This document shows, in pieces, positions 44,677 through 53,803 of a stretch of 64,000 nucleotides of DNA. Source of the stretch: CAIVPM01 sp964477265 (GTDB lineage Bacteria > Bacteroidota > Bacteroidia > Chitinophagales > Chitinophagaceae); the NCBI GenBank assembly GCA_964477265.1, contig CAYZDJ010000010.1:24453-88452 (forward strand), given 5' to 3'. A program made the translations under genes and the position numbers. Numbering within the stretch: the first letter of the stretch is position 1; each line of letters begins with the position of its first letter. Below the pieces are notes generated by a model. The model worked only from the letters and a program-made list of their open reading frames with translations. It did no database searches and was not told the origin of the DNA.

Positions 44677-46614
44677 ATGCTAAAACTAAAGCTGCTTATA
44701 CTATCTATATGCATTACGTTTTTTTGTAATCAATCAAAAGCAATTGACAAAGCTTATATTGATAGTATAAAGCATGTTTTTGATACAGCAAAAAGGCAAA
44801 GTAACAGATTATATTGCCTGTATATACTGACATACGAACATGGGTTATTCAATCCCAAAAAAGGTTTGGAGTATGGCAACATTTTGCAAAGGGAAGCTGA
44901 AGCTTCAAATAATCCTCTATATAAATTTTATGCATATAATGGCAAGGCAAATTGTTTTGAAACAACAATGAGCTATGACTCTATGCTGTATTATACAAAT
45001 TTGTCTTACGAGCTTTATCGCAACTCTAATGAAGCCAATTATAAATATGTCAGCTTATCAAACCTAGCTACTATTCACAGAAAAATGGGGCACTACAATA
45101 TTTCATTGCAATGTGCATTAATGGCAGATAGTTTGATTAAGGATAATAAATATAATCCAAGAAGATATGGCGACAGGTGTATTTTATTTTTGAGGATAAA
45201 TAATTTAAAGAAAGCCAGAGAATGCATCTACATTGGATTAGATGAATATAAAAAAATTACAGATGCAAGACAACTTAATTATTTTGAAGGAATATTGACA
45301 AGCCATTTAGGTTTAACAATGTCAAGGCAAGGAGAAAATGATTCTGCTATTGCAATATTAAAAAAATCTATTTTAATGTTAAGGCAGGAAACAGATACTG
45401 TGGCATTAGCAGAAGCTACAACCTTTATGGGCGAAGCCTTGTATAGGATTAAAGATTATAATCAATCTGCTAATTATTATCGTTTAGCTTCTGATTATTA
45501 TAGAACGTTGAATAATATATCGCAGCAAAATTTTTTAATTGTGCACGAGTTACGTTCTAAAGCAAATTCTAATTATTACAACAAAGATGATATAGCCAAA
45601 GCTTTGGAAAAAGCAATAGCAAATATTACCATTACGCAAAGCAGCAATGAAATTCGTTTGGACTTATATAATTTGCTGAGCGATTGTTATGAAAAAATTG
45701 GAGATTATAAATTGTCATTGAAATATTCAAGGCTGTTTGATGAGTTAAGTAAAAATGTTTTGGATAATGAAAACAGGTTGCAGTTTGTAGAATTTCAAAA
45801 GTCGTTTGACCTCTTAAATCGTGAGACTAAAATTGCTCAGTTAAATCAACTAAACACTAACAATTCTCTTAAGCTCGAGAATAAAAATTTGCAGCTAAAC
45901 AGATACATCATAATAGTAATTTCATTAGCATTATTATTTCTTATTTCCTGGATTTTATTTATACAAATCTCTAAAAGAAACAAGGCTTTGATGCAGGCTA
46001 AAAGTGAATTACAGATAAAGGAAGCCAATGAAAAAGAAAGAAACAGGATAAGCAGAGAAATGCATGATGACATTGGTGCTGGCTTAACACAAATAACATT
46101 AATGACAGAATCTGTAAGAAATAAAATTAACTATAAAGAGCTTGATGATATTGCTGGCACAAGCAGGCAATTGGTGAGCAGTATGAGTGAGATTATTTGG
46201 AGCCTTAATCCTGAGCAAAAAACAATTAACGATCTGTTCAACTATCTGCGAGAACAATTAAATAAGTTACTTGAATACACTACAATTGAATACAGCATTG
46301 ACTTTGAAGAAATCAATCAAACAATATCATTAACCAACGAACAAAGAAGAAATATTTTATTGGTGGTAAAAGAAATAATAAATAATGCCATTAAATACAG
46401 CAATACAAAGCAGATTTATATTAAAGCAAATTGCAGCAACAACCAGCTACATTTTGTTATAAAAGATGATGGTATTGGCTTTGATGTTTCAAAGGCTTAT
46501 AATGGTAATGGACTAAAAAATATCAGATATCGTATTGAAGAAATTGGGGGAACCGTTTCTGTACAATCTAATGCTGGCATGGGTTGTATGTTTGAATTTT
46601 ATATTCCAGTATAA
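44677..46614 (+). CDS. TPR sensor histidine kinase (HisKA_3 / NarL-partner type)
   Basis: The 645-residue product has a signal peptide (1-22), tetratricopeptide-type helical repeats (about 60-390, e.g. ATTFMGEALYRIKDYNQSANYYRLASDYY), a short coiled coil, one span (409-430), a HisKA_3 dimerisation helix with H463 in ERNRISREMHDDIGAGLTQI, and a HATPase (NNAIKYS N-box; DDGIGFD; GNGLKNIRYRIEEIGG). The LytTR or LuxR-type response regulator normally encoded beside such kinases is absent here. The periplasmic TPR part likely binds a protein or peptide ligand. Confidence 0.92.
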   Translation: MLKLKLLILSICITFFCNQSKAIDKAYIDSIKHVFDTAKRQSNRLYCLYILTYEHGLFNPKKGLEYGNILQREAEASNNPLYKFYAYNGKANCFETTMSYDSMLYYTNLSYELYRNSNEANYKYVSLSNLATIHRKMGHYNISLQCALMADSLIKDNKYNPRRYGDRCILFLRINNLKKARECIYIGLDEYKKITDARQLNYFEGILTSHLGLTMSRQGENDSAIAILKKSILMLRQETDTVALAEATTFMGEALYRIKDYNQSANYYRLASDYYRTLNNISQQNFLIVHELRSKANSNYYNKDDIAKALEKAIANITITQSSNEIRLDLYNLLSDCYEKIGDYKLSLKYSRLFDELSKNVLDNENRLQFVEFQKSFDLLNRETKIAQLNQLNTNNSLKLENKNLQLNRYIIIVISLALLFLISWILFIQISKRNKALMQAKSELQIKEANEKERNRISREMHDDIGAGLTQITLMTESVRNKINYKELDDIAGTSRQLVSSMSEIIWSLNPEQKTINDLFNYLREQLNKLLEYTTIEYSIDFEEINQTISLTNEQRRNILLVVKEIINNAIKYSNTKQIYIKANCSNNQLHFVIKDDGIGFDVSKAYNGNGLKNIRYRIEEIGGTVSVQSNAGMGCMFEFYIPV

Positions 46615-46693
46615 AATTTACAATTTATAATACTACTTTAATCACATTTTTTGTTTTGTTTATATAGCTCAGTTTTGTTTAAAATTAAACATT

Positions 46694-48340
46694 ATGAAAA
46701 AGCTACAAATTTCAAAACAAAAACTGTTAAAGTATTCTATTGCCTGTTGTTTTTCTTCACTCACTTTCCATTCATTTTCTCAAACTAAAGAAGTAACCCA
46801 GGATTTGTCTAAACCTGCAAAAAAGGGAATGATGGAAGATGCTATGATTGATAAAAATGGCAACCTTAGAATTACTTATAAAATGAAGGTTGATAAAAAA
46901 AGTGATGTGGCAAATTTTGAAGACTATGTATTTGATGAGAACATTAATTTTAAAGGTATTGAACCATATACTGAACCTAAAGACAATAACCAGATGAAGC
47001 CTGATTTTAACTTAACATCGCTTTCTGCCTATGTTGGTGGCAGCAACTCATTCAATGTTCTTAGTATGACTTTAAAATTTGAAAAAGAAGTTTGGGAAAG
47101 AAAATGGAATATAAAAAAGCAAAAATATGACTGGGGCAAAAGACTTTCTAAAGAAACCATAAAAATGAAAGATGGAGATGGCAGGTATAAAGGTTTTGCT
47201 AATTATCCTAACGACGATGATGGCAGCCAAACTGTAATTGCAACTTATGACGGCAAAGGAGATAATGACCAATTCTTTTGCTTATATGCAACTAACGATT
47301 TGAATATTAAAGAAACCAAAGTACCTGCAACTGGTAGCTATTCTTTGGCATTTTGTGGGCAGTTGCCAAATAACAATGTTTTTGTAATACTTGCTCCAAA
47401 TAAATCAAATAGCAATACCAAATATTTTTATGCTGAGTTTAGCAACACTGCTAATCTTGTTACTTCATTTGAATTTGCAACTCCTTCGCCCAATATGGCT
47501 ATTACTGATTTTCAATATGACAATGGAGCATTGTATTTACTTGGTGGTTCAACCAAAAAGAATGATGCATACGATAAAGTTTTTACCAGCTATGCACCTA
47601 TTGACAATCCAGGGTTTTCAACTTCTAAAAACATGCAAATGTCAAAGTATGAAAAGGAAATTAAAAACAATGAGTTTGAGAATATTCATTTTATAAAAAT
47701 TGCAAACAATAAGGTTGAGTTTTTAAGTAGCATTCCTGTTAAATCAATAAAAGAAAAAATTAAAACACCTCCATCGCAAAAAAAGGGTGAAGCTTTTGAT
47801 GGCAATAAATTCTGGTTTGAAGGATTTAAAATAACACCAAACAATGAATTTTTGATTGCTGGCCAACTTTACGAAACAAAAATTGTAAACGGAGGTACCA
47901 GTGTAGAAAACAGGTATGGCAACATTGTTTGTTTGCATCTTACTGCTACAGGTGAATTAAAAGCCCAATACGCAGCAGAGAAAATAAATGATGACAGAAA
48001 AAGTGAAGTATTTAGAAACAGGCAAAACTTTAATGTAAGTGCTGATGGTAAAAATATAATCTGGGAAATTCTTGAAGTTAAAGGAGCTAAAAGCTACGAT
48101 TCATGGATTGATGCTTACAGTGGGAATGCTTCTTTTAACGCCAATTATTTTCCTCGAATTGCTAAAATAAATGTTACAGATGCTACTATCTCTGATTTTA
48201 CAGTATTAGCAAATGGAGGTAAGTTTTTGTTGTACAAGTACCACACTCTATTAACCAGTGCAGATGGAAAAACAACTTTCTATATTGGTCACGATGAAGA
48301 TTATGAGAAATTATGGATTGGCAAATTTCAAATGAACTAA
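46694..48340 (+). CDS. Secreted protein, probably beta-rich, unknown function
   Basis: The 548-residue product has a signal peptide with a long basic N-region (ends SFHSFSQ or HSFSQ). The mature part has repeated strand blocks (NNVFVILAPNKS; NGALYLLGGSTKKN; NEFLIAGQLYETK; GKNIIWEILEVKG), consistent with a propeller-like fold. Layout is similar to the protein at 23462. No family recognised. It follows the TPR kinase gene by 79 bp. Confidence 0.65.
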   Translation: MKKLQISKQKLLKYSIACCFSSLTFHSFSQTKEVTQDLSKPAKKGMMEDAMIDKNGNLRITYKMKVDKKSDVANFEDYVFDENINFKGIEPYTEPKDNNQMKPDFNLTSLSAYVGGSNSFNVLSMTLKFEKEVWERKWNIKKQKYDWGKRLSKETIKMKDGDGRYKGFANYPNDDDGSQTVIATYDGKGDNDQFFCLYATNDLNIKETKVPATGSYSLAFCGQLPNNNVFVILAPNKSNSNTKYFYAEFSNTANLVTSFEFATPSPNMAITDFQYDNGALYLLGGSTKKNDAYDKVFTSYAPIDNPGFSTSKNMQMSKYEKEIKNNEFENIHFIKIANNKVEFLSSIPVKSIKEKIKTPPSQKKGEAFDGNKFWFEGFKITPNNEFLIAGQLYETKIVNGGTSVENRYGNIVCLHLTATGELKAQYAAEKINDDRKSEVFRNRQNFNVSADGKNIIWEILEVKGAKSYDSWIDAYSGNASFNANYFPRIAKINVTDATISDFTVLANGGKFLLYKYHTLLTSADGKTTFYIGHDEDYEKLWIGKFQMN

Positions 48341-48402
48341 GGCTAATGATACTATAAAGCAATAGCAGATTTACAGTTAAATAAATTATTTTAAAAGAAA
48401 AA

Positions 48403-48433
48403 TTTGCTCATTTCATAAAAGCCCATATTTTCG
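48403..48433 (+). promoter_or_regulatory. Promoter of the Ala-rich lipoprotein gene
   Basis: TTTG at 48403-48406, a 19-bp spacer, and TATTTTCG at 48426-48433 fit the Bacteroidota -33/-7 pattern with one mismatch. The start codon is 34 bp downstream. Confidence 0.5.
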
Positions 48434-48467
48434 CGTCCGAAATTTTAAAATTTAAAAAAACTTACAA

Positions 48468-48698
48468 ATGAAAAAAGTATTAGGCTTATTAGCTATTACA
48501 GGTTTTGTTGCTTGCAGCAACGGCGAAGGTTCAAACGCAACTGTTGATTCAGCGAAAATTAAAGATTCAATTGCAAAAGTAGAAGCTGATGCTAAAGCTG
48601 CTGCTGATTCTGCTGCTAAAGCTGCTGCTGACACAGCTCACAAAGCAACTGCTGATACAGCTCACAAAGCTGCAACTCCAGCTCCTGCTGCTCACTAA
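48468..48698 (+). CDS. Small Ala/Lys/Asp-rich lipoprotein
   Basis: The 76-residue product has a lipoprotein signal with a lipobox-like GFVAC (Cys16). The mature part is an alanine-rich amphipathic helix with repeats of AADSAAKA / ADTAHKAT type, ending Pro/Ala-rich. Codon use is richer in GCT than the neighbours, as in a highly expressed structural protein. It may be a small Lpp-like surface or periplasmic lipoprotein; no family assignment. It has its own promoter and a strong terminator. Confidence 0.8.
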   Translation: MKKVLGLLAITGFVACSNGEGSNATVDSAKIKDSIAKVEADAKAAADSAAKAAADTAHKATADTAHKAATPAPAAH

Positions 48699-48742
48699 GA
48701 AGAAACTAATAATTGTAATCAATTATAAACTTTTTAAGTAAT

Positions 48743-48775
48743 AAAAAAGCCTTGCAAGTATTGCAAGGCTTTTTT
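48743..48775 (+). terminator. Strong terminator after the lipoprotein gene
   Basis: AAAAAAGCCTTGCAA (48743-48757) pairs perfectly with TTGCAAGGCTTTTTT (48761-48775) around GTA. Confidence 0.93.
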
Positions 48776-48807
48776 ATTAAAAATAGTTGAAAAAAAATTG
48801 CAAAATG

Positions 48808-48838
48808 TTTTGCAGTTTATTTATAGCTTCTATATTTG
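48808..48838 (+). promoter_or_regulatory. Promoter of tRNA-Ser
   Basis: TTTTG (48808-48812), an 18-bp spacer and TATATTTG (48831-48838) match the Bacteroidota consensus fully. The tRNA begins 19 bp later. Confidence 0.8.
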
Positions 48839-48857
48839 CAACCCAATCAAAAAGGGA

Positions 48858-48946
48858 GGTGAGGTGGATGAGTGGCTGAAATCACCAGTTTGCTAAACTG
48901 ACGTACGGGTCAAACTGTACCGGGGGTTCGAATCCCCCCCTCACCG
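48858..48946 (+). tRNA. tRNA-Ser (anticodon GCU)
   Basis: The 89-base sequence folds with acceptor stem GGTGAGG / CCTCACC, discriminator G, D arm around GAGTGGCTGAA, anticodon loop TTGCTAA (GCT at 48892-48894), a long variable arm typical of class II serine tRNAs, and T loop TTCGAAT. It reads AGC and AGU. The 3' CCA is not encoded. Confidence 0.97.
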
Positions 48947-48950
48947 CGAA

Positions 48951-48980
48951 AAAAAAGCTCACAGCAATGTGAGCTTTTTT
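48951..48980 (+). terminator. Terminator of tRNA-Ser
   Basis: AAAAAAGCTCAC (48951-48962), loop AGCAAT, then GTGAGCTTTTTT (48969-48980). Confidence 0.93.
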
Positions 48981-49010
48981 TAATTATAGGCTATGCTGAA
49001 TAGCATTGAA

Positions 49011-49081
49011 ATGTTGAATGGTGCCAACGCCACTGTAGTCAAATAGAATTACATAAGCTTGGACAATAAAAAAAGAAAATG
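49011..49081 (+). repeat. Copy 2 of the duplicated leader-like element, upstream of prfC
   Basis: Matches copy 1 at 4181-4252 (27 identical bases at 49012-49038, then about 65 percent identity). It contains an ATG-initiated 11-codon frame, MLNGANATVVK with stop at 49044-49046, ending 32 bases before the prfC start. Here the terminal ATG of the element is the prfC start codon itself. Confidence 0.7.
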
Positions 49082-50668
49082 AAATACGAAAAGGAAATAT
49101 CGAGGCGAAGAACATTTGCTATTATCTCTCACCCAGATGCTGGTAAAACAACGCTTACTGAAAAACTATTGTTGTTTGGTGGTGCTATACAAACTGCTGG
49201 TGCTGTTAAAAGCAACAAGATTAAAAAACATGCCACCAGTGACTTTATGGAGATTGAAAGGCAAAGGGGAATTAGCGTTGCTACCAGTGTAATGACGTTT
49301 GAATATAAAGACAATTTGATAAATTTATTGGACACGCCCGGACATAAAGATTTTGCAGAAGATACTTACAGAACGCTTACTGCTGTTGATAGTGTAATCC
49401 TTGTTGTGGATAGCGTGAATGGTGTGGAAGACCAAACACGCAGGTTAATGGAAGTGTGCAGAATGCGTGATACACCTGTGATTGTATTTGTAAATAAAAT
49501 GGACAGAGATGGTAAAAACAGGTTTGATTTATTGGAAGAAATTGAGAAGGAATTGAAGCTGAGTTTGCACCCAATGACATGGCCCATAAATAGTGGTAAA
49601 GATTTTAAAGGCGTGTATGATATTCACAACAAAGGTTTGGTTTTGTTTACTGCAAATACTAAGGCTGATGATGAAGATGATGTGGTAAATATTGGTGATA
49701 TTAATGATGAAATTTTAGTAAATAAAATTGGTGAAAGAGACGCTGCAACCTTGCGTGAAGACGTAGAATTGATAGAAGCTGTTAATGGAAATTTAGATGT
49801 TGAAGATTATTTAGCAGGACTAGTTGCACCTGTATTTTTTGGTAGTGCTGTAAACAATTTTGGTGTAAGAGAAATGCTTGAAACCTTTGTAAACATTGCA
49901 CCACAGCCACGCAGCAGAGAAACGAGTTTAAGAAAAATTGAAGTTGGTGAAGATAAATTCAGTGGGTTTATTTTTAAAATTCACGCCAACCTTGACCCAA
50001 AACATAGAGATAGAATTGGGTTTATGCGAGTGTGTAGTGGTAAGTTTGAAAGGAATAAATATTACCATCACGTGAGGTTGGATAAGGATGTTCGTTTCAG
50101 TAATCCTTATTCGTTTTTGGCAAGAAGCAAGGACGTGATTGAAGATGCTTATCCAGGTGATGTTGTTGGTTTATTTGACACTGGTAATTTTAAAATTGGT
50201 GATACGCTAACTGAAGGGGAAGATTTTTACTTTACAGGAATACCAACGTTTTCACCAGAAATATTTAAGGAGTTGGTGAACAAAGACCCAATGAAGACAA
50301 AGCAACTGGAGAAAGGTGTGCAGCAATTAACTGATGAAGGTGTGGCACAGTTGTTCACCCAGTTTGGTGGCAATAAAAAAATTATTGGCTGTGTTGGTGA
50401 GCTTCAGTTTGAAGTGATACAATACAGGTTGTTACAAGAATATGGTGCTGCTTGTGAGTTTAGAACTTTACCTTTTTACAAGGCTTGCTGGCTTACCAGT
50501 AAAGATGATAAAAAGCTACAGGATTTTTTAAGGTTTAAACAACAAAACAGTGCTGAAGATAAAGATGGTAATCCTGTTTATTTAGCACAAAGTGAATGGT
50601 TCTTGAATACTGAAATAAGCAATAACCCAGATATTGAATTTCACTTTACAAGTGAGGTGCATAAGTAG
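49079..50668 (+). CDS. prfC: Peptide chain release factor 3
   Basis: The 529-residue translational GTPase begins RRRTFAIISHPDAGKTTLTEKLL (G1 at HPDAGKTT), with AIQTAGAVKSNKIKKHATSDFMEIERQRGISVATSVMTF, the diagnostic RF3 segment, DTPGHKDF (G3) and NKMD (G4). It recycles RF1/RF2 after termination. Upstream is the duplicated leader-like element, downstream a small unknown gene. Length is normal for the family. Confidence 0.97.
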   Translation: MKYEKEISRRRTFAIISHPDAGKTTLTEKLLLFGGAIQTAGAVKSNKIKKHATSDFMEIERQRGISVATSVMTFEYKDNLINLLDTPGHKDFAEDTYRTLTAVDSVILVVDSVNGVEDQTRRLMEVCRMRDTPVIVFVNKMDRDGKNRFDLLEEIEKELKLSLHPMTWPINSGKDFKGVYDIHNKGLVLFTANTKADDEDDVVNIGDINDEILVNKIGERDAATLREDVELIEAVNGNLDVEDYLAGLVAPVFFGSAVNNFGVREMLETFVNIAPQPRSRETSLRKIEVGEDKFSGFIFKIHANLDPKHRDRIGFMRVCSGKFERNKYYHHVRLDKDVRFSNPYSFLARSKDVIEDAYPGDVVGLFDTGNFKIGDTLTEGEDFYFTGIPTFSPEIFKELVNKDPMKTKQLEKGVQQLTDEGVAQLFTQFGGNKKIIGCVGELQFEVIQYRLLQEYGAACEFRTLPFYKACWLTSKDDKKLQDFLRFKQQNSAEDKDGNPVYLAQSEWFLNTEISNNPDIEFHFTSEVHK

Positions 50669-50700
50669 GAATTAGGGAATTGGTTTTAAAAATTAGAAAT
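50666..50700 (+). repeat. Degenerate heptad run after prfC
   Basis: TAGGAAT, TAGGGAA, TTGGTTT, TAAAAAT, TAGAAAT in register; the first unit contains the prfC stop. Weak, but the first two units match the array at 5120. Confidence 0.45.
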
Positions 50701-50706
50701 AAACAA

Positions 50707-51066
50707 ATGAAAGATTTAGTAAAAAATAATTCAACAGAAATAGTAGAGAATATTTTAACAACATTATTGGCTGAAAGCCATATTGAAGTTAAGTTTGATG
50801 AATTCAAACAAGATAGCTGGGCTTATATAACTTATAATAATTATGATGAAGACAAAGAGTTTTCAATTCGTTTTCATAAAGATAATTCTTACGATTTAAT
50901 GGTGGGCTATTATGATGATAAAGATGAGTTTTTTGAGATTGTACAACCATTAACACAAAAAGAAATTGACAGCATTACTGATGGTTTGAAGAAAGTAATG
51001 AAGAAAGTAGTGATGGATGAAGATGGATTAAGGGTACCTTGTCAATTATTACTTGGCAAAAAATAG
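50707..51066 (+). CDS. Small cytosolic protein, unknown function
   Basis: The 119-residue product is acidic with no signal or span. It reads as a single alpha/beta domain (DSWAYITYNNYDEDKEFSIRFHKD; KKVMKKVVMDEDGLRVPCQLLLGKK). ATG 50707 is preferred to a TTG at 50680 that lies inside heptad-like DNA. No family recognised. It is in line with prfC and the methyltransferase. Confidence 0.6.
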   Translation: MKDLVKNNSTEIVENILTTLLAESHIEVKFDEFKQDSWAYITYNNYDEDKEFSIRFHKDNSYDLMVGYYDDKDEFFEIVQPLTQKEIDSITDGLKKVMKKVVMDEDGLRVPCQLLLGKK

Positions 51067-51089
51067 TTTCAATTATTAAATAGAAAAAT

Positions 51090-51944
51090 TTGGCACTCAA
51101 TCAGCAGCACATAAAAGATTATTACAATCAAACACAGTTTGATTATAGCTTTATTTGGAACTGGCGTTTAAAAACCACGCCAGCATTGCATTTTGGCTAT
51201 TACGATGAAAAAGCTACTAAACACGAGCAAGCAATTTTTCGTGTAAATGAAGTACTAGCAGATTGGGCAAACGTGACTGAAGGAACGAAGGTTTTAGATG
51301 CAGGTTGTGGCTTAGGCAATACAAGTTTATGGCTAGCTCAAAACAGAAAAGCAAAAGTTACTGGTATTACATTGGTGCAAAAGCAAGTTGATACTGCTTA
51401 TGAATTAGCCAAAAAACAAAACATTACTGGTGCAGAATTCAGAGTAGCCGATTACTTAAAAACGCCTTTTGAAGATAATAGCTTTGATGTTGTTTGGGCT
51501 TGCGAGGCTTTGTGTCATGCACTAGATAAATCTTTATTTTATAAAGAAGCATTTAGAATATTAAAACCTGGTGGTAGAATTGTAATTGCAGAAAACTTAC
51601 GTCCTGAAAGACCGATGACTGCTGAAAAAGAAAAATTTTTGCACGACATTTTTGATGCCTGGGCAATACCAGATTTAGACACTTTGGAAGAACATCAACA
51701 GCACGCAAAAGATGCTGGTTTTATTAATTTTCAATATAAAGATGTAACCCAAAATGTTTGGGTTAGTTATAAAAATTTAAAGAAAATTGTGAAGCAGTTA
51801 AAGCCTTTAGCAGTTGTTTTAAATACTTTTAGATTAGTACCAAAAGTTAGATATAACAATTACATACAAAGTGGCAGACAAGCTGATGCAATTGAACAAG
51901 GCGTGTTTACTTATGCTCATTTATTAGCAACCAAGCCCAGCTAA
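51090..51944 (+). CDS. SAM-dependent methyltransferase (class I)
   Basis: The 284-residue product has motif I VLDAGCGLGNTS (about 69-80), post-I GITLVQKQVD, FRVADYLKTPFEDNSFDVVWACEAL and RILKPGGRIVIAE. The overall pattern resembles the tocopherol/sarcosine/SMT-like small-molecule methyltransferases; substrate unknown. Start is TTG 51090: an in-frame TAG three codons upstream leaves no ATG before the conserved YNQTQFDYSFIW. Its end overlaps the convergent UbiD gene by 21 bases. Confidence 0.87.
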   Translation: MALNQQHIKDYYNQTQFDYSFIWNWRLKTTPALHFGYYDEKATKHEQAIFRVNEVLADWANVTEGTKVLDAGCGLGNTSLWLAQNRKAKVTGITLVQKQVDTAYELAKKQNITGAEFRVADYLKTPFEDNSFDVVWACEALCHALDKSLFYKEAFRILKPGGRIVIAENLRPERPMTAEKEKFLHDIFDAWAIPDLDTLEEHQQHAKDAGFINFQYKDVTQNVWVSYKNLKKIVKQLKPLAVVLNTFRLVPKVRYNNYIQSGRQADAIEQGVFTYAHLLATKPS

Positions 51945-53756
51945 GCTTCCACCTTTTGTAAATAACTTATCAACTCTCTTTTCAATTTCAGGATTTTTTT
52001 CCAGTATTGGTGCGTGATGAGGTTTAATTCTTGCATCAATAATTAAACTCCCTTTACAGCCCCAATGTTTATTTTCAACAAACTCGTTAATACCATAAAT
52101 ATCATTCGCAGGATTGCAGCGAGTGAATGTTACCCAAAGAAAATTATTTAAAGTAGCAGCTGTAAAACTTGCATCATCACAAATAACAATAATTGGCAAT
52201 TGAAAATTGAAAATTGAAAATTGAAAATTCAACTCTTTAATCAGTTCATCAGTTTTTGCCTTTGACTTTTCACTTTTAACTTGAATTGCCACTACGCCAG
52301 GCATACATAATTTAGCATTTTCAAAACCTTGCAGTTCTTTTAATTCCTGTGGTACTTCAGTACAAAGCTCTCTAATCTTATCGCCATAAGCTGCAAATAC
52401 AACTTTACTTCCTGTGTTTAAGCCATCACCACTATAATCTAAAGTATCAATAGTTGTTTTTGTGTAAAAATGAATGTCTCTTGTTAAATCAATTCTTTCC
52501 AAAACATATTTAAAATACTCTTGAATATTATGTGTGGTTAACTGATTTGTATCATCGGCAGCAATAAATAAAAACTTAGCTAAACTTAGTTGCCCTGTGC
52601 CTAAAATATGATTAGCAATAGTTAATATTTCTGCAGGTTGTTTAGTGGGTAAATAAGGTGTGTAACGCTCACTGCCAATAGCCAATAATAAAGGATGCAC
52701 GCCAGCAGCATCAACAGCGTGAACTTCCTTAACTCCTGGTATTTCCTGAGGAATGGCATCACCAGTAAGTTCGTGTATTAAGTTTCCAAAACTTGTATCT
52801 TCCTGTGGTGGGCGACCAACAACTGTAAAAGGCCATATCGCATTTTTTTTTGCATATACTTTATGCACCTTCATTACAGGAAAAGGATGTTGCAAACTGT
52901 AATAACCCAAGTGATCTCCAAATGGTCCTTCTGGTTTATTTTCATTAGGATAAACCTCGCCTGTAATTACAAAATCAGCATCGCTGCTTATGCAAAATCC
53001 ATCATCATAAAAATAACGAAACCTTCTGCCACCAATAACTCCAGCAAAAGTCAACTCACTAATTCCTTCTGGCAAAGGCATAACAGCACTAAGTGTGTGA
53101 CTTGGTGGACCACCAACAAAACAACTTACTTTTAAAGGCTCTCCTCTCCTATTTGCTTTAGATTGATGTACTCCTATTCCTCTGTGCAATTGATAATGCA
53201 AACCAATTTCTTTATTCAACTCATAATTATTTCCACTAAGCTGTATGCGATACATTCCCAGATTGCTTTTCATTATTCCTGGTGCGTCAATATCTTCTGT
53301 ATAAACCTGAGGCAATGTAACAAAAGCACCACCATCATTTTGCCAATGCTTTATTAATGGTAAATTTTGTATTTGTATTTGCTGATGAAGAATAGGCTTA
53401 CTAATAGGATTCTTTAATGGTAAGGCTTTCAATGCTGCAAGCCCTGTTGTAAAATTATCAATTGGATGCTTTATAGCAGCGATGGGATTGTTCTTAAGCT
53501 CTATTAATTTTTGAACTTTAGTAAATGTTTTTCTAAAGATAAATTTGCTTCTATCAAGTGTTCCAAAAATATTGCTTGCAGCCCTGAACTTGCTGCCTTT
53601 AACATTTTCAAATAACAATGCAGGACCACCCATTTCGTGAACTCTCAAATGTATAGCTGCCATTTCAAGATTAGGGTCAACCTCCTCTGTTACACGAATA
53701 AGGTGATTGTTTTTTTCTAAATCGAGCAAGCATTGTCCAAGAGATGAATAGTTCAT
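51924..53756 (-). CDS. UbiD family decarboxylase
   Basis: The 610-residue product has the UbiD pattern: LGQCLLDLEKNNHLIRVTEEVDP, GGPALLFENVKGS, SNLGMYRIQ, HYQLHRGIGVH, PEGISELTFAGVI, EVYPNENKPEGPFGDHLGYY, and FTVVGRPPQED. It would use prenylated FMN (made by UbiX, not in the window) to decarboxylate an aromatic or quinone precursor. Residues about 490-522, encoded by 52193-52284, are an extra loop built from heptad repeats (DELIKELNFQF, IFNFQL). The C-terminus overlaps the convergent methyltransferase by 21 bases. Confidence 0.9.
   Translation of the reverse strand: MNYSSLGQCLLDLEKNNHLIRVTEEVDPNLEMAAIHLRVHEMGGPALLFENVKGSKFRAASNIFGTLDRSKFIFRKTFTKVQKLIELKNNPIAAIKHPIDNFTTGLAALKALPLKNPISKPILHQQIQIQNLPLIKHWQNDGGAFVTLPQVYTEDIDAPGIMKSNLGMYRIQLSGNNYELNKEIGLHYQLHRGIGVHQSKANRRGEPLKVSCFVGGPPSHTLSAVMPLPEGISELTFAGVIGGRRFRYFYDDGFCISSDADFVITGEVYPNENKPEGPFGDHLGYYSLQHPFPVMKVHKVYAKKNAIWPFTVVGRPPQEDTSFGNLIHELTGDAIPQEIPGVKEVHAVDAAGVHPLLLAIGSERYTPYLPTKQPAEILTIANHILGTGQLSLAKFLFIAADDTNQLTTHNIQEYFKYVLERIDLTRDIHFYTKTTIDTLDYSGDGLNTGSKVVFAAYGDKIRELCTEVPQELKELQGFENAKLCMPGVVAIQVKSEKSKAKTDELIKELNFQFSIFNFQLPIIVICDDASFTAATLNNFLWVTFTRCNPANDIYGINEFVENKHWGCKGSLIIDARIKPHHAPILEKNPEIEKRVDKLFTKGGSLAGLGC
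52193..52284 (+). repeat. Heptad arrays inside the UbiD coding sequence
   Basis: Four perfect TTGAAAA units (52200-52227), flanked by TTGGCAA and TTCAACT, then after a short gap CAGTTTT, TGCCTTT, GACTTTT, CACTTTT, AACTTGA (52250-52284). The reading frame stays open throughout. Confidence 0.9.
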
Positions 53757-53803
53757 TATGCAAAGAAAAACAGTTTATAATACTTGCCAATTATTTATTA
53801 GCC

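Noticed and set aside
48858..49081. Integrated element at tRNA-Ser
   Set aside because: No repeat of the tRNA 3' end, no integrase and no foreign gene block is visible nearby, so the duplicated element at 49011 is not taken as an att site.
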